Shown: piece after piece, positions 32,376 to 43,755 of the stretch
Position numbering within the stretch: position 1 is the stretch's first letter
Layout of the letters: each line of letters begins with the position of its first letter
The notes under the pieces: model-generated
What the model was told of the DNA's origin: nothing
Databases searched by the model: none
The model's input: the letters and a program-made list of their open reading frames with translations, nothing else
Assembly (NCBI RefSeq): GCF_014905175.1
Contig: NC_057790.1
Coordinates: 10,044,001-10,108,000, forward strand
From: Aphidius gifuensis
Taxonomy: Eukaryota > Arthropoda > Insecta > Hymenoptera > Braconidae
DNA: 64,000 nucleotides
Reading direction: 5' to 3'
Made by a program: the position numbers and the translations under genes

Positions 32376-32492
32376 TTGATTCTTTTACGTAGGTGGGACG
32401 CTTCGCGTCACTTACATATTGAATTTGTCTAAGAAAAAAAAAAAGTGTCGTAGCTCCTTAGCCAATAGACCTAGAGACTTCATATTATGATC
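32376..32492 (-). repeat. Inner tip of the inverted repeat: fragment of an inserted repeat
   Basis: The sequence GTAGGTGGGACGCTTCGCGT to the inner limit at 32492 belongs to the insertion that is fuller at 40565-41195. The palindrome's inner breakpoint falls inside this insertion. Confidence 0.7.
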
Positions 32493-32585
32493 AGCAGAGT
32501 CGTCAGATGATTGATTAGGCTGTTCCTCTTTTTTATCTATATTTTTACTATTAATATCTGAAATTACAATTTTGTCAGATTTGAG
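32493..32585 (-). repeat. 93-bp direct duplication
   Basis: 32493-32585 repeats 32040-32132 almost exactly (GCAGAGTCGTCAGATGATTG to GTCAGATTTGA), on the same strand. It places a second copy of the acidic coding segment just inside the arm boundary. Confidence 0.88.
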
Positions 32586-33249
32586 TTGATTTAAGTATTT
32601 GAAATTTTTATTTTGTTTTTTTAAACATACAAAAAAAGAGGATATCAAAAAAGTCAAGTACAAAAGTAATTATTTCTTTACAAATCATTGATCCATATGA
32701 ATAGTCTTAACTTTTGACAAAATTTTATACTTGACCCCGCCCGGTTCTTCCCAAATAGAATTTCAAGCCTACATACTTTTATAATTGTTTACAATATATT
32801 GACGACGAAATCAATGATGTTGTTGCTCGACGATTTTACTGGATTTCACCTTGTAAGGTGGTGTGTCCACATGCTAGATTATTCATGCAAGTTCTTGTAG
32901 CAAAAATTCATATCACTAGTTACTATTATATTTTGAGGCGTGTGGCCACTAGCATAGTTTTTCGAACAAGTTCTATGCCATAGTCCATTTATTACCAGAA
33001 ACTGACTTTTTTAGTGATAACTGGGAATAATCTAGATGTTTCTGGTAATAAATGGACTATGGCATAGAACTTGTTCGAAAAACTATGCTAGTAGCCACAC
33101 GCCTTTACCTTGATATTACTGAATATATTTTGGTCATATCTAGTGAATAGTGATGCAAGATTTTGCATTAAATTTAAAGGTCTAGCATCTGTAGTTTCAT
33201 ACACATCACGAGCGCCCCTACATTCGACGTTTTAAACTATTTTACTGAC
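32586..33249. other. AT-rich spacer with one hairpin
   Basis: No gene seen apart from the hairpin element listed separately. Confidence 0.45.
32936..33104. mobile_element. 169-bp hairpin MITE
   Basis: Arms of about 67 bp, AGGCGTGTGGCCACTAGCAT at 32936 and its reverse complement ending 33104, differ at one or two bases, with a 35-bp loop. No obvious target duplication. Confidence 0.9.
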
Positions 33250-33880
33250 GTCATTTTTTGGCTGCTCACGAACAATTGGAGAAATTTTTTTTTACACATT
33301 TCTCCGTATTATTTATAAGTTCTTGTAATGTGAAAGTGTTATTTCCATTTTGTATTAAAAGATTTTTAATGTACTGGTTTGACAAAAAGACATTTACGTA
33401 TGAACAGGTTTCACATTTTTCTAAATACTTTTCTTCATGGCCTAAATGCTTGGTTAGAACATGATCTTTTGTACAGAGTGCTGTTAAAAATTTAGCAGGA
33501 TCATCTTCGTTATTATGGTTGAACGCTTCACCAACAAATGTTTTAATTTCATCTGCTGAAGAAGTCATTTTTGAAATGTACTCATTAAAAAAGTTAGCTA
33601 CTACCGAATGGTGTGAATTGCTAACTTTTTTTAATGACTCATTTATAACTTCTGAGTGTAATATACATTGCATCACAGAGTTTACATATAGCTCGATGAA
33701 CCATTATCGTTAGATAATCCATGTACATTAGACAGCGTGTCGATAACTTTGGATTTTTTTTCACATTCTATATCAACCAAAAATGATTTCGAACACCACT
33801 TGGTATCAAAGTTTTTCGGAAAACTTCTATTCGAAATTGGAATTTCTTTCAAATCAGGTTTATAAATTTTTCGCAAACGA
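33250..33880 (-). pseudogene. Ubiquitin-protease (USP)-like domain downstream of Pif1
   Basis: Reading minus from 33876: FPKNFDTKWCSKS, then HGLSNDNGSSSYM followed after a frame change by NSVMQCILHSEVI, matching the layout of the USP Cys box (GLxNxGxxCYMN). The Cys position is Ser here. Further on come DPAKFLTALC, HLGHEEKYLEKCETCSYVNV (CxxC finger pair). It lies directly after the helicase on the same strand and was probably part of one polyprotein. Without the nucleophile it would bind rather than cut ubiquitin, if made at all; frame damage argues it is not. Confidence 0.6.
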
Positions 33881-33919
33881 TTATATTCTTCGATTGCTTG
33901 CTAACTCGCTATTGCTTTG

Positions 33920-35340
33920 ACGGATCAAAATTTATTAAATGCAAACCACTTAATGTGTAACTCGCGAAAGAGCTACATAAGTCATACCTTTGGCAAAAGA
34001 TTTTTCACCGACGTCAACAATAGCGCACTCTAAACTAACTCCCTGAGATTTATGTATTGTCATTGCGTAACTAACACAAATAGGAAATTGTGAACGTATT
34101 ACGAATACTCCATCAGACAACTGGAATTTCACATCTATTCTTTCAACTATACAATCATGGCCTTCTTTAGTTAATTTAACGAAAATTGATTGCAAGTTTT
34201 TACCATCCATACTCTTTGAAACAGATACAACTGTACCAAGTGCACCATTGACCATGCCTAATGTGTAGTCAATATTTCGCCTAATCATGATTTTTGCACC
34301 AATTTTAATTGTTATATTTTTTGCTAAACCAGCTGATCGACTAGCATCATATTCATTGTTAGCTAAGTCTTTTTCTGCATTTTTTTGATAAATAGGCTTA
34401 CAATCGACGGTATCATTTGCACAGAGATTATATATTTCTTGTGTTTTCATTTTGTCTAACATAGCAGAATTTATTGCATCACACATTTCATTAGTTGGTA
34501 ACAAGCATACAGCAGGCGAAGGCAATTTTTGTATATAATTACACAGTTCATCGAGTCTGTCACCAACAGGGAATACATCTAAATTTATATTCCGAGTGCT
34601 TAACAGCTGAACATCTTCTTTCGTCATAGATCCAACTCTCAATCGAGACAAAAGTTTCCCATAGGCATCATCATTTCGCTGACGCATATTTATAGTAAGT
34701 TCATCATATTCAACCAATTGTTTCCAAATATTAAAATGTCCCATAGATTCAAGACATTTTTTCATATCATCAGATGATAAATCCATGTAAACTGCGTCTT
34801 GAGCAACTGGCATAAGTTGCATTAGATCTCCAAAAAATAGGATATGTTTTTTACCGAACCATCCATTTAATTCATCAGAAGTATTAAAAATTGCATTCAA
34901 TCTGCGATTTACATACATTAACGTAACATTAGAAACCATTGAAATTTCGTCAACAATCACTAGTGCAATGTCTCTTAACTGTTCACGTAATACCTTAAGA
35001 GCACCGTCAGATAAAGCCATGTACTTTAGTGTACCTCCATGCTGAACCGGCAGTGAAAAAATTCTATGCAGCGTCATACCGTTAATACCAAATGCAGCAA
35101 GGCCTGTAGGAGCGGCAATTGCAATTTGACGATTTAATGTTTTTCGAATCCAAGTTTTAATAACGTAGATTAGAAAGCTTTTACCTGTTCCACCTTCTCC
35201 ACTAATATAAATTTTTAAAGGTTAATCTTTATTATCCGTAAAAACATCAGTCACTTTCTGGAAGACTCTTAGCTGATCAGAATTCAACTCGCTGATCAGT
35301 TCATCTAAATCAACTTCTTCTTCTGGATGCATCTGCATCA
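33920..35340 (-). pseudogene. Helitron-type Pif1 helicase domain
   Basis: Walker A is GEGGTGKSF (about 35190), with a TAA upstream at about 35220. Then come IAIAAPTGLAAFGINGMTLH, Walker B IVDEISMVS, FFGDLMQLMPV (motif III), INMRQRNDDAYGKLLSRLR, LLPTNEMCDAIN, IGAKIMIRRNID, MTIHKSQGVSLE and VALSRVT at 33950. This is the full superfamily-1 Pif1 motif set. The family unwinds DNA during rolling-circle transposition. The frame is lost after VALSRVT but resumes with LSGLHLINFDP and runs on into the USP-like region. Confidence 0.85.
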
Positions 35341-35860
35341 CCAATATCTTTAAAATCTTTCATCGCTTCACCAGCAGCTTTTTCCGTAATACCATCATTT
35401 ATTGGATCTTCTAGTTGATCCTCAGGTTTATTTCCGATAATTTCATTTTCTTCAATTAGTTTTTGCATATGATCTAATCCTTCTTGAAAATCATCTAGAC
35501 GCTTGTAATAATTACATGCTTCTTGAAGTTCATCTTTTTTAGCATTAAATGAATCAGCGAATGTCTCAAAACCATCTTTCAATTCATCAGTGTTTCTCCA
35601 AGGATTAAATAAAAATAGTAATGAAAAGTAAAAGTCTTCGGGGTGGGTTTTTATATTGTATATCCAATGATGGATTAAATAGCCTCGAGATCGTTTTTTG
35701 ACCCATAATATAGAGTTCCCTTGATCATTTATTTTGAGTGTATAATACTCGACTTCATCAGACACAGGCTTAGATCTAACAACGTCCCACTCTTTGCAAA
35801 ACTCATATAGACAAAGATTTTCCAAAACAACAGGACGTGAAGGATAATGGTCATCAATTA
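35310..35860 (-). pseudogene. Helitron linker between Rep and helicase
   Basis: A frame of about 170 codons (ENLCLYEFCKEWDVVRS, HPEDFYFSLLFLFNPWRN, then an acidic coiled-coil-like tail) connects the Rep tyrosine region with the helicase. The FYxxLL-x-PWR segment is typical of Helitron proteins at this position. Frameshifts at about 35860 and 35330. Confidence 0.7.
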
Positions 35861-37625
35861 AAAACGGGGCAAAAATATCGTTGAATCTTCATCCAATGTT
35901 TTAATTTCCTCAAACGGTTTCACTTTACGCCCTCTGATTTGTCTCACATTCAACGATTTTATTGTTGTATTACTATCAGTTCCACTCAAAGAAGTTCCTA
36001 ATAATGTATCTGCTGCTTCAAAAGCTCCAATTACTCTATTATTTATACTTTGAAAAGCAAAATTCCATAATCTTGTGAGCAATGGTGCTGTGGAGTTAAT
36101 ATCATTGACCATCGCTTGAGTTTTTGATCGCTCATGTTTCGTTATATATTTGGTTACATACACTGTTAGGGCTGAGGAAGTTTCACCTACATATTAATTT
36201 CTACATTCCCTTCCCAAACTGTAAGAATAACAGGATTATAATTATTAATATTTCCTTCATCATCGGTTCTAGGGAGATCATATAGTTTATTCTTAGACCG
36301 TGAATGTCTGTGATTTGCGATTGCGATTGCTGGATCACGTAAGACAAATGTCTCGGTAACAAGTCTAGGAAATCCGAATCGACAGCGTTTAATCGTTCTT
36401 CCGTATTTATTTTTTGATGACCTCATACAATAACTATTATGATGATGATTTTGATGAGTCGTTACCCTACGATGCAATAATGGTGCCAAATTTTTATTTG
36501 GCATTTCGCAAGTCACATATTTTTGGATAAACTCAATTATTTCTTCAATTTCGTTTGCACCTATCATAGGCGCATTATCAACCCATAATAATATATGGAA
36601 ATGTTGAATACCACGGCCTTGATATTCCCGTCACCAAAAATAATGATTAATTTTTCCAAGTGGATTACTTTCTGAGTTAAGGAAATCTAACATGGCATGA
36701 AATTTTTGATCCATGTAGCGAGAAACTGACACAGGATCTGCAGCAATTACTTGACCCGGTAACATCTTGTCTAAGAATGGAGCATTAATTTCGCGAACAT
36801 ATTGAATCAAATCATCACATAAATACTCTGCTGGACTTAGAGTAAGAAACCATGTAGCTGGACCATATTCTCTTATCATACACCTAAGATTATTTCTTGG
36901 CTTTTTCAAAAATTGTTCTGTGTTTGGGAGACGCTCAAATATAAGGCTTAACTCACATTCTAACAGACCTTCACTTAATTTGTTTAAATAATTTTTTACA
37001 GTATAACTGCCACGTGGATTTGTAACATTTAACATGTGATAAATTCCTGACTTTAATTTTCGAATACTATCATTTTGTAATGAATAAAATATATATTGCT
37101 GGTCTAGTCTGAATCGTGGCTTAAGGGAACAGAGTTTTTGCTTTATAAAATCATGATCGCAAACCCGCTTAGCTCGGTCTTGGCACTGTCCATTTATCCC
37201 TCGAGGATATAGGTTTGGAAAGCACTGCAAATCTAAAGTTTTTACTCGTGAATCCAATGAATCGTCTTGAATTTTCAACATTTGATAAATGTCTGTAGCT
37301 GTTTGATTTATTCGTTTATCGTACAAAGGATATATTGTATATTGTTCGTAGTTTAATTCTGAATGATCTATTTGAGTAAGCATAGCTCGTTTTTTCAAAT
37401 TCTCTGTTTCATTTTTATCTTCTGCGTTCAGATCTGGCTTAAAATCTTTATTTGCATACTCGGTGATAATTTTTTCAATTTTCTTACCAGAAATTAGTGC
37501 ACCTAGGCTTTCATTATCAGTTTCGTCATTATTGGAACTATGTTGAGTTTTTATAGCAGTTTTATCATTCTGATCACAATCATCATTAGAAAATGATAAT
37601 GATGATTGACTCTTAGCGAACGCCT
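35858..37625 (-). pseudogene. Helitron Rep (HUH nuclease) region
   Basis: Minus-strand order: FPNLYPRGINGQ, the Helitron_like_N region (KLCSLKPRFRLDQQYIFYSL, LRCMIREYGPATWFLTLSPA), the two-His motif GIQHFHILLW at about 36590, CRFGFPR, and the two-tyrosine motif YVTKYITK at about 36140. These residues nick and hold DNA in rolling-circle transposition. A TGA follows NHYFW at 36629, frameshifts lie near 36175 and 37622. All catalytic motifs are therefore present but in separate frames. Confidence 0.85.
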
Positions 37626-38260
37626 AAGTATTTCGATAAACTATGATTAGAGTGTATTATTTCATCTTGTTCAGATTTTGTTTTGCTGTCATTAATATAA
37701 GCACTTTTGGAACACTGAAAAGCACCTTGTTTATCTAGACTACAATCCTGTGAAACATCACTGGCAGTTGATGCTGTTTTTCCACTTTTAGAACTTTTAG
37801 AACTTTTAGAACATGTAGAACATGTAGAAGACTGGGAATTTTGTTTAGGTACACGTTGACTAGAACTATGTAAAATATCACTGACTGTTAGTGTAGTTTC
37901 TACACTGTCAAGAGATTGAGAATTTTGCTCAGCTACACGTTGACTAGAACTACGTAAAATATCACTGACAGTTAATGTAGTTTCTACACTGTCAAGAGAT
38001 TGAGAATTTTTCTCAGCTACTTGTTGGCTAGAGCTTTGTAAAACATCACTGGCAGTTAATGTAGTTTCTCTACTTTTAGAACTTTGAATGAGAGCATTAG
38101 CTTCAGCTGGATTTTCGATATTATTTTTTTCAGTACTAGTATTGTTTTCTAATGCTTCTTCATTATTTTCAAAGTTTTCTGAGACATTCGTTTCAACAAA
38201 ATATTCAACATCCTTTTTTTCTAAATATTGAATTTACTCTTCAGCAGATTCTGGCAATAC
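37625..38260 (-). pseudogene. Ser/Lys-rich linker with 84-bp repeats
   Basis: Units marked by CGTTGACTAGAACTA start at 37857, 37941 and, diverged, 38025 (period 84 bp, 28 residues, core SLDSVETTLTVSDILRSSSQ). A 9-bp repeat at about 37785-37835 encodes Lys-Ser-Ser runs. It joins the N-terminal module to Rep. Stop near 38235. Confidence 0.75.
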
Positions 38261-38266
38261 AATGTC

Positions 38267-39240
38267 TTAATACAATAGATTGTTTAAACGTAACCATTGT
38301 AAAGCTTTGAATACTTTCTCTAAATTTACTAAATTTTGCCAAACAATTTTAGCTTTTGTAGGAATACTTCGTACTAGTATATATAGCTCATGGTTTGTAT
38401 TGATTGGGTCGAATTTTAAAGCTAGTTTTCCCAAAGTTTCTAAAAGTGGTAGAGGTAAATGAAAACACTGTCCCTTAGATTTTTGATATCTTGAAGTATG
38501 TGGCATATCTTTTTTTTCTACAGTCCCAGCTCTTTGAACTACTTGAAAAGCTTTTGCTTGTTGAATCAACATTACTTCATAGTTTGATAACTCTCTAATT
38601 TCTTCGGGAACATTACCGTCCTGTAAATTGTTCAGTATACATGTTGGAGGAATATCTGATTTTCGGAAATATTTTAGACAATTATCACAAATATAATCGC
38701 TATCTTTTTCATCAGGATGATTGATGAAGAATTCTTCCATCTGATCCCAGTATGGATTTACAATTGGCAAATAAAAATTATTGATATTCTTTAAGGAACG
38801 TTCAAAAAGTAATCGTTGGCAAGATCTACAATGATTTCTAGGTAAATCCATCATTTTTTTTGTGTAAATTTTAAACGCTGCACTATTCTCTGCAATAATC
38901 GAATCTTCATTCAAGCAATCCATCTCATGACTTGTGCTAAATTCTACATTTTGTTTTTTCATTTCGTTTTCAACTTCTAATAATGATTTTATATTTGACA
39001 TATCTAAATCATGGCTCAATTTCAGTAATTTTCTATAATATTCATTTAATCTGTATAAACATCGTAACATTGACCTTATTGATGAAGAATGAGGTGATAA
39101 TAGATGCAGAGAGAAGCTAATTGATTTACATGGATATTCACTGCTATAACAGCTAAATGAATGACCTAACTTATCTTCTGAATGCGTAATAAAACATTGT
39201 TGTAGAAATTTTGGACAACTTGACAACGTCTGAGTTACTA
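38267..39240 (-). pseudogene. N-terminal module of the Helitron-like protein
   Basis: About 320 codons. The upstream limit is an acceptor-like GAAATTTTAG at about 39241, and no ATG opens the frame, so this is probably an internal exon. Contents: LPRNHCRSCQRLLF and YICDNCLKYFRK (zinc-binding pairs), then ELSNYEVMLIQQAKAFQVV and CFHLPLPLLETLGKL, matching the domain of unknown function that precedes Rep in many Helitron-like proteins (I think DUF6570). Ends at TAA 38267. Confidence 0.7.
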
Positions 39241-39241
39241 A

Positions 39242-39940
39242 AATTTCAAAATATCAAAATTATGCTTTAAATATAATTACGCAACGGAAAAATCTGATTT
39301 TTTTTTTAAAAAAAAGGTCGACATCGATTTATGGGATCATTACCAAACCTCAGCATCCTCATTCAACTCTATCATATTTTAATTAAATTTCTAATAGATT
39401 CACGACGAAAGAGGGCAAAATATTCAATGTATAATAAGACACGGTAGTAGTAGTTAATCTCATCTCACACATATTCTCATCCACACACATACTTTCTTTC
39501 TCATACTTGACTCGAGGCACTACCGTGCCTCTTGATTATTTTTTTTATTTTAAGTTTTGCTAGATGGCGCTAATCAATGACGATATTGATCCGACATCTT
39601 GGATCCCTCAAATTGTGATGCTTTGTAGTGTTATTACTTCCTAAAAAGTAATCTTATCAATTATTAGCCGCCAATACAAAGCGTCTGTTCTGTAATCCGT
39701 CTTTTATTCATTATTGAAGACATCTTCAATTCAAATATGATGACAATAATATAATAATATTCACTACACAATTATCCTGGTCACTGACAAAAAAATAATT
39801 TTTTCATTTAAATTTAATGTGAAGTGTTTTTCAAGTTTTCAATAATAAAAATCATTGTGCACGACAAACTATGCTTCACATCTGCCCAATGGTATAAGTA
39901 TAAGTAGACTTATTTTTCATGATGAAAAGAAAAACAATCG
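39242..39940. promoter_or_regulatory. Intergenic region between two divergent genes
   Basis: About 700 bp of non-coding sequence between the minus-strand Helitron-like gene and the plus-strand repeat-protein gene. It may hold both promoters or a 5' exon. A short hairpin (GAGGCAC…GTGCCTC) sits at 39513-39531. No element end could be fixed. Confidence 0.3.
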
Positions 39941-40560
39941 TTGTATTTGTTCGTTATTATAATATTTCAAATAAACGATATATCTTTCCAATTATGGGGA
40001 TTTCAAAAAAATCTCGTAAGATATCAAAGATTTACAGGAAATCCGCATAATGTTAGCAGTGAAAATACAGAAAATTTTCCGTTGTTAGATAAACAATTAG
40101 ATACTTTAACGAGTCAAAATTCGATGAATTTTTCTAGCAATGATAAAATATCTAAATTATCAGTGGAACAAAAAAAAAAGAACATAATGATAAGAAAATA
40201 TGAGAAGAAACCCGAATTACAGCAGTGTGGCACAAGTGCTTTGAAACTATCCCAGTCAGTTAAAAATCAAAATGAAGTATTCGACATAAATTCTCAAATA
40301 AACCATCCTTCTAATTGTCAAAGCACCAAAAATTTATCAATAAAACAAAAGAGAAAAATAAAAAAAAAAGCAACACCAAGCAGTTAGGAAAAAGTCATTC
40401 ATCAGTTTATCTAACACTCTTCTCAGACAATGATGAATCAAAAACGAATGAAAATAAATCAGTAAAATATCTTGAGTTTTTACCAGTTCAAGACGGAAAA
40501 GAGTAAAATATAATTAGGTCAGAAGAATATCCTGAGTTTTTACCAATTCAAGACGAAAAA
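39941..40560 (+). pseudogene. Low-complexity protein with YLEFLPVQDGK repeats
   Basis: A frame from about 39965 (ISFQLWGFQKN…) is rich in Asn, Ser and Lys, shifts at the A-run near 40365, and continues with SHSSVYLTLFSDNDESK and then SVKYLEFLPVQDGKE and SEEYPEFLPIQDEK. A stop splits the two repeats. The same repeat resumes at 41195 after an insertion. I do not recognise the protein. Confidence 0.45.
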
Positions 40561-40564
40561 ATAA

Positions 40565-41195
40565 CTTGTGACGAAAATTAAAATTTTCAATACTCCGGTG
40601 GGTCATGTGCAATTATTAATTGGTTCATTTTTTTTTTTTTTTAAATAAATGTCATATTGCTCATAGGTTATGTCGTTTTGTTTACTACGGAATATTATTA
40701 TAAACATATGTTCATCTGTGTGAGTGCGTTTTACTGAGCAGGGCTGCCAACTTCGTGCGACTAATCTGCCTCAATATAATTTTGACAGATTCCAATGTTA
40801 ATCAGTTCCGTGACTCCGAAAATAAAATTTTGTAATTAATCATCAATATCTTTGTCAATTTTTTAAATATCGCGTTCATATTTGCGGCAAATTGTAGATA
40901 AAAATAAAATGAAACTTTAAATTAGTCGGTGGAAGTTAATTGGATGGGTAGTTCAAGAGTTATTAATTTTTTTTAAAAAAAAGACAAAATGACAAATTTG
41001 ATATTTTTAGCATTTACGGCTTTAATAATTACTTTTTGAAAAAACGAAAATATACGAATTGTAGGTATTAAAAATACGCTTCTTTTGATCATAATATGAA
41101 GTCTCTAGGTCTATTGGCTAAGGAGCTACGACACTTTTTTTTTTTCTTAGACAAATTCAATATGTAAGTGACGCGAAGCGTCCCACCTACGTAAA
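40565..41195. mobile_element. AT-rich insertion in the repeat-protein gene
   Basis: It begins with AAATTTTCAATACTCCGGTG, similar to the sequence just inside the Polinton-type tip (compare 20790), and ends with GACGCGAAGCGTCCCACCTA at about 41192. It interrupts the YPEF-repeat frame. A shared GAAGTCTCTAGG block near 41098 loosely recalls the module core. Ends are not clean inverted repeats, so its class is open. Confidence 0.5.
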
Positions 41196-42140
41196 AGAAT
41201 CAAATAAAAGTATTTCAGTAGAATATCTTGAGTTTTTTTTTACCAATTCGAGATGAAGAAGAATCAAATGTAAAGTCAAAAAAATATCCTGAGTTTTCAC
41301 CAGTTCTAGACGGAAAAGAGTCAAATATTATTAATTCAGTAAAATATCCTGAATTTTCACCAGTTCAAAACGGAAAAGAATCAAATAAAGTTTTTTCACT
41401 AAATCTATCAAATTTAATAATATTGATGAAAAGATCATTACTGATGTCAAATCTGACAAAATTGTAATTTCAGATATTAATAGTAAAAATATAGATAAAA
41501 AAGAGGAACAGCCTAATCAATCATCTGACGACTCTGCTGACCTTGATGATTCCGAAGATTTCTCAGATGAAGTTCCTCCTTTTTTTTACGGAATCTGATG
41601 AAATTATGGTGAGAAAAGACTTTAATCTAATTGAATTGGAAAAAAATCTAAGAGAAAACAAAGAAAAAGACAAAAAAACAATCAGCCTGTGTCACATGAA
41701 TCTGAACAATATTTACATGAACTTGTATTTCTAACCATATATGGAGAAAATTACTTGAATTATGATAAAATCAAAATTTCTCACACTCGTAGAGTCAAAT
41801 GGGAAATACGACATCATGACCGAAGGAGTTAAGTTAACCGAGAGTTCTATTGTTCAACGCTAAAGAAAAGCTTTCATATTGTTTAAAAAATGCTAATGTT
41901 ATAGTGATGTGCAAAAACTTTGAATGTAATAATTTAACAGTTAAAGACGGGAAAGGTGCGGGACATGAACAAAAGCTTTGTGACGATAATGCCGCTTATC
42001 AATTTTGGTGAAATATCCGAACAAGCCAGGGATATGCTGAAAAACGCCTCTCTTGATCGTTACACTCGGTCCTAATGAATATTTTGCAAGAGAATTACTT
42101 CTACAATTAGCAGTGAACGAAGCTCGTGATGCTATTCTTA
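41195..42140 (+). pseudogene. Degenerate repeat-protein gene, 3' part
   Basis: YLEFFLPIRDEEESN, KKYPEFSPVLDGKESN and KYPEFSPVQNGKESN are tandem ~18-residue repeats. The frame shifts into VKSDKIVISDINSKNIDKKE, an acidic stretch NQSSDDSADLDDSEDFSDE, then LHELVFLTIYGENYLNYD and a CKNFECNNLTVKDG segment, with stops throughout. This looks like the continuation of the gene at 39941, split by the insertion. Confidence 0.5.
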
Positions 42141-42419
42141 CTATTAGATGAGAAAAGTAGTACAAGTTCAAACCCATTCACCGCCGATTTTACTCAATCG
42201 GTATTTATCACTCTCGGTACTTTTTTTTCCGATTTTCTTTTTTTTTTTCACGTAATTATTCATGACAAGTTTTCAATCAAAACAAAAAATGAATAAGAAA
42301 ATAAAAAAAATGAATATAGCTTTAATTTTATGTTTCGCGATACGGTTACATAGAGTTATATTATATAATATTTATTCAATTTTATAATATATGATAATAT
42401 AAATATGATTTTTCTGGTT

Positions 42420-42748
42420 TTCAGGAAAGAACGTGCTATTTTTTTTCGAAACTATCGGAATAAATCTAATAATCATCCTTACTCAAATGCATACCACAAA
42501 CATAAAACTGACTATAATGGAAATAGCTATAACAAGAACTTTAATAATTGGAAACATAGCAGTCATGATCGTCAAAATAACAGGAATATCTATAGGAAAC
42601 CAGATGCGAATTATTCTTACAAAAAAAAAATACTTATGATGACAGAACCTATGAAGTTCTGTAGGGAAAGCTTCAGGTTGCCAGACGCGGCTAAGCTTAC
42701 AAAAATTCCTGCCAAGAAAGGATGTGCAGCAGGTGGACCACTTGAACT
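42420..42748 (+). pseudogene. Asn/Lys/His-rich exon fragment (right-arm copy)
   Basis: Preceded by an acceptor-like TTTTTCTGGTTTTCAG. The frame reads KERAIFFRNYRNKSNNHPYS, NGNSYNKNFNNWKHSSHD, NRNIYRKPDANYSYKKK and then RLPDAAKLTKIPAKKGCAAG, ending in a run of nine G at 42753. No known domain. It may be a piece of a gag-like or captured host exon. Confidence 0.4.
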
Positions 42749-42915
42749 TCTGGGGGGGGGGGCGATTATGCCTCGAACCGGACGGAAGAGATTGAGGTCC
42801 TGCTGGATAAACACTTTCCTGGGTATCTAAAAACCTCTCTGATGGATACCTGGAGCGAACCAAGGGTATTGGGATGCCGAGACTGGGTTATTGCGTCTAA
42901 AGTGATAAATACTGA
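42749..42915 (+). pseudogene. Non-LTR fragment (right-arm copy)
   Basis: Plus-strand twin of 30664-30830; see there. Confidence 0.55.
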
Positions 42916-43067
42916 TTGAGTAAATTTGGCGGTGAATGGGTTTAAACTTGTACCACTTTTCATGCAGTGGCAATAATGAACAAAATAAACAACAAATAAA
43001 AACAAACAATAACGTGTTGTTTTTTGATACTGTTATTGATGTTTACTTTGATTCAGAGAATAACTAG

Positions 43068-43755
43068 TATTGGATATATTGCCCGTTAAGGGATTTATAT
43101 CGAGTAAGGAGTTGAGGGTAGTTAATTTAAATAATTAACACAATGATATTTTTTGTTTTTTACTGTTTAATTTTAATAATTATCATGTAAATTATTATTT
43201 AAATTTTATGTTATTATTTAATTTATTAATGAAATTAATTTAATTTTATTTTATTAAACTTGAAATTATTTAAGTTGATTTTTATAATAGCAAGTGACAA
43301 GAGAGAGCTCCGTAGTCTACGGGTTTGCAAATGCAACTAACTTGCCAAAAAGTCCAGGACGCTAACCAGCTTCTGGGCCTTAGGCTTGGAAAACTCTGGA
43401 AAATTCTAGAAGGCCAAATGACGCCTGTATAACCAAGCGTCGCTTGGGCCCGACAAAACCTTCCAAATGTTTTACATTTATTTTATTTTATTTTCGAAAG
43501 ACTGGGTGGTCTTCGAGGTCAGCGGCCTAATCCTCATTGTCCTCAAACTGCAACATTTTTCTAATGGCAAATGTTGTCAGTCTGAGGTATTAGACGGCAT
43601 TGACGCGTGCCGTCAGAGGATTAGGCACGCTAGCACAATGGTTTTTGTACATTTTATTTTTTATTTTACCTTGCATTTCATTTTATTTTTTCTAACATCA
43701 ATTTTACCTTTTCTCTCTCTCTCTCTTCTCACTTACCTCTCTTTCCGACGGAACA
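43068..43755 (-). repeat. BEL 3' LTR (688 bp)
   Basis: Matches 51224-51913 with about a dozen differences. The terminal TG has become TA (TATTGGATAT against TGTTGGATAT). The other end is CCGACGGAACA in both. Differences cluster near 43586-43625. Confidence 0.93.

Larger units (their letters stand above)
26826..32492 (+). repeat. Left arm of giant inverted repeat
   Basis: Reverse-complement matches run from AGATAGATT at 26826 (partner 55554) to 32492 (partner 41087). For 30512-32492 every coordinate pair sums to 73579, so 1981 bp align without a net gap and with very few substitutions. Further out, pairs sum to 82430 once the BEL insert is allowed for, falling to 82370-82396 because minisatellite copies differ (for example one extra 26-bp GGCCTCACACAGG unit in the left arm near 28200-28230). 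Confidence 0.93.
42153..42960. mobile_element. 808-bp element with ~58-bp terminal inverted repeats, right-arm copy
   Basis: Mirror of 30619-31426. Ends carry AAAAGTAGTACAAGTTCAAA and the complement of AAAAGTGGTACAAG, each followed by CCCATTCACCGCCGA. Confidence 0.75.
41087..43067 (-). repeat. Right arm of giant inverted repeat, inner part
   Basis: The reverse complement of 30512-32492, 1981 bp with no net gap. It stops at the ACTAG where the BEL element is inserted; the arm continues at 51919. Confidence 0.94.

Noticed and set aside
41941..42177. 78-codon frame present in both arms
   Set aside because: It is antisense to the degenerate repeat-protein gene and crosses an element end; duplication alone explains its presence twice.
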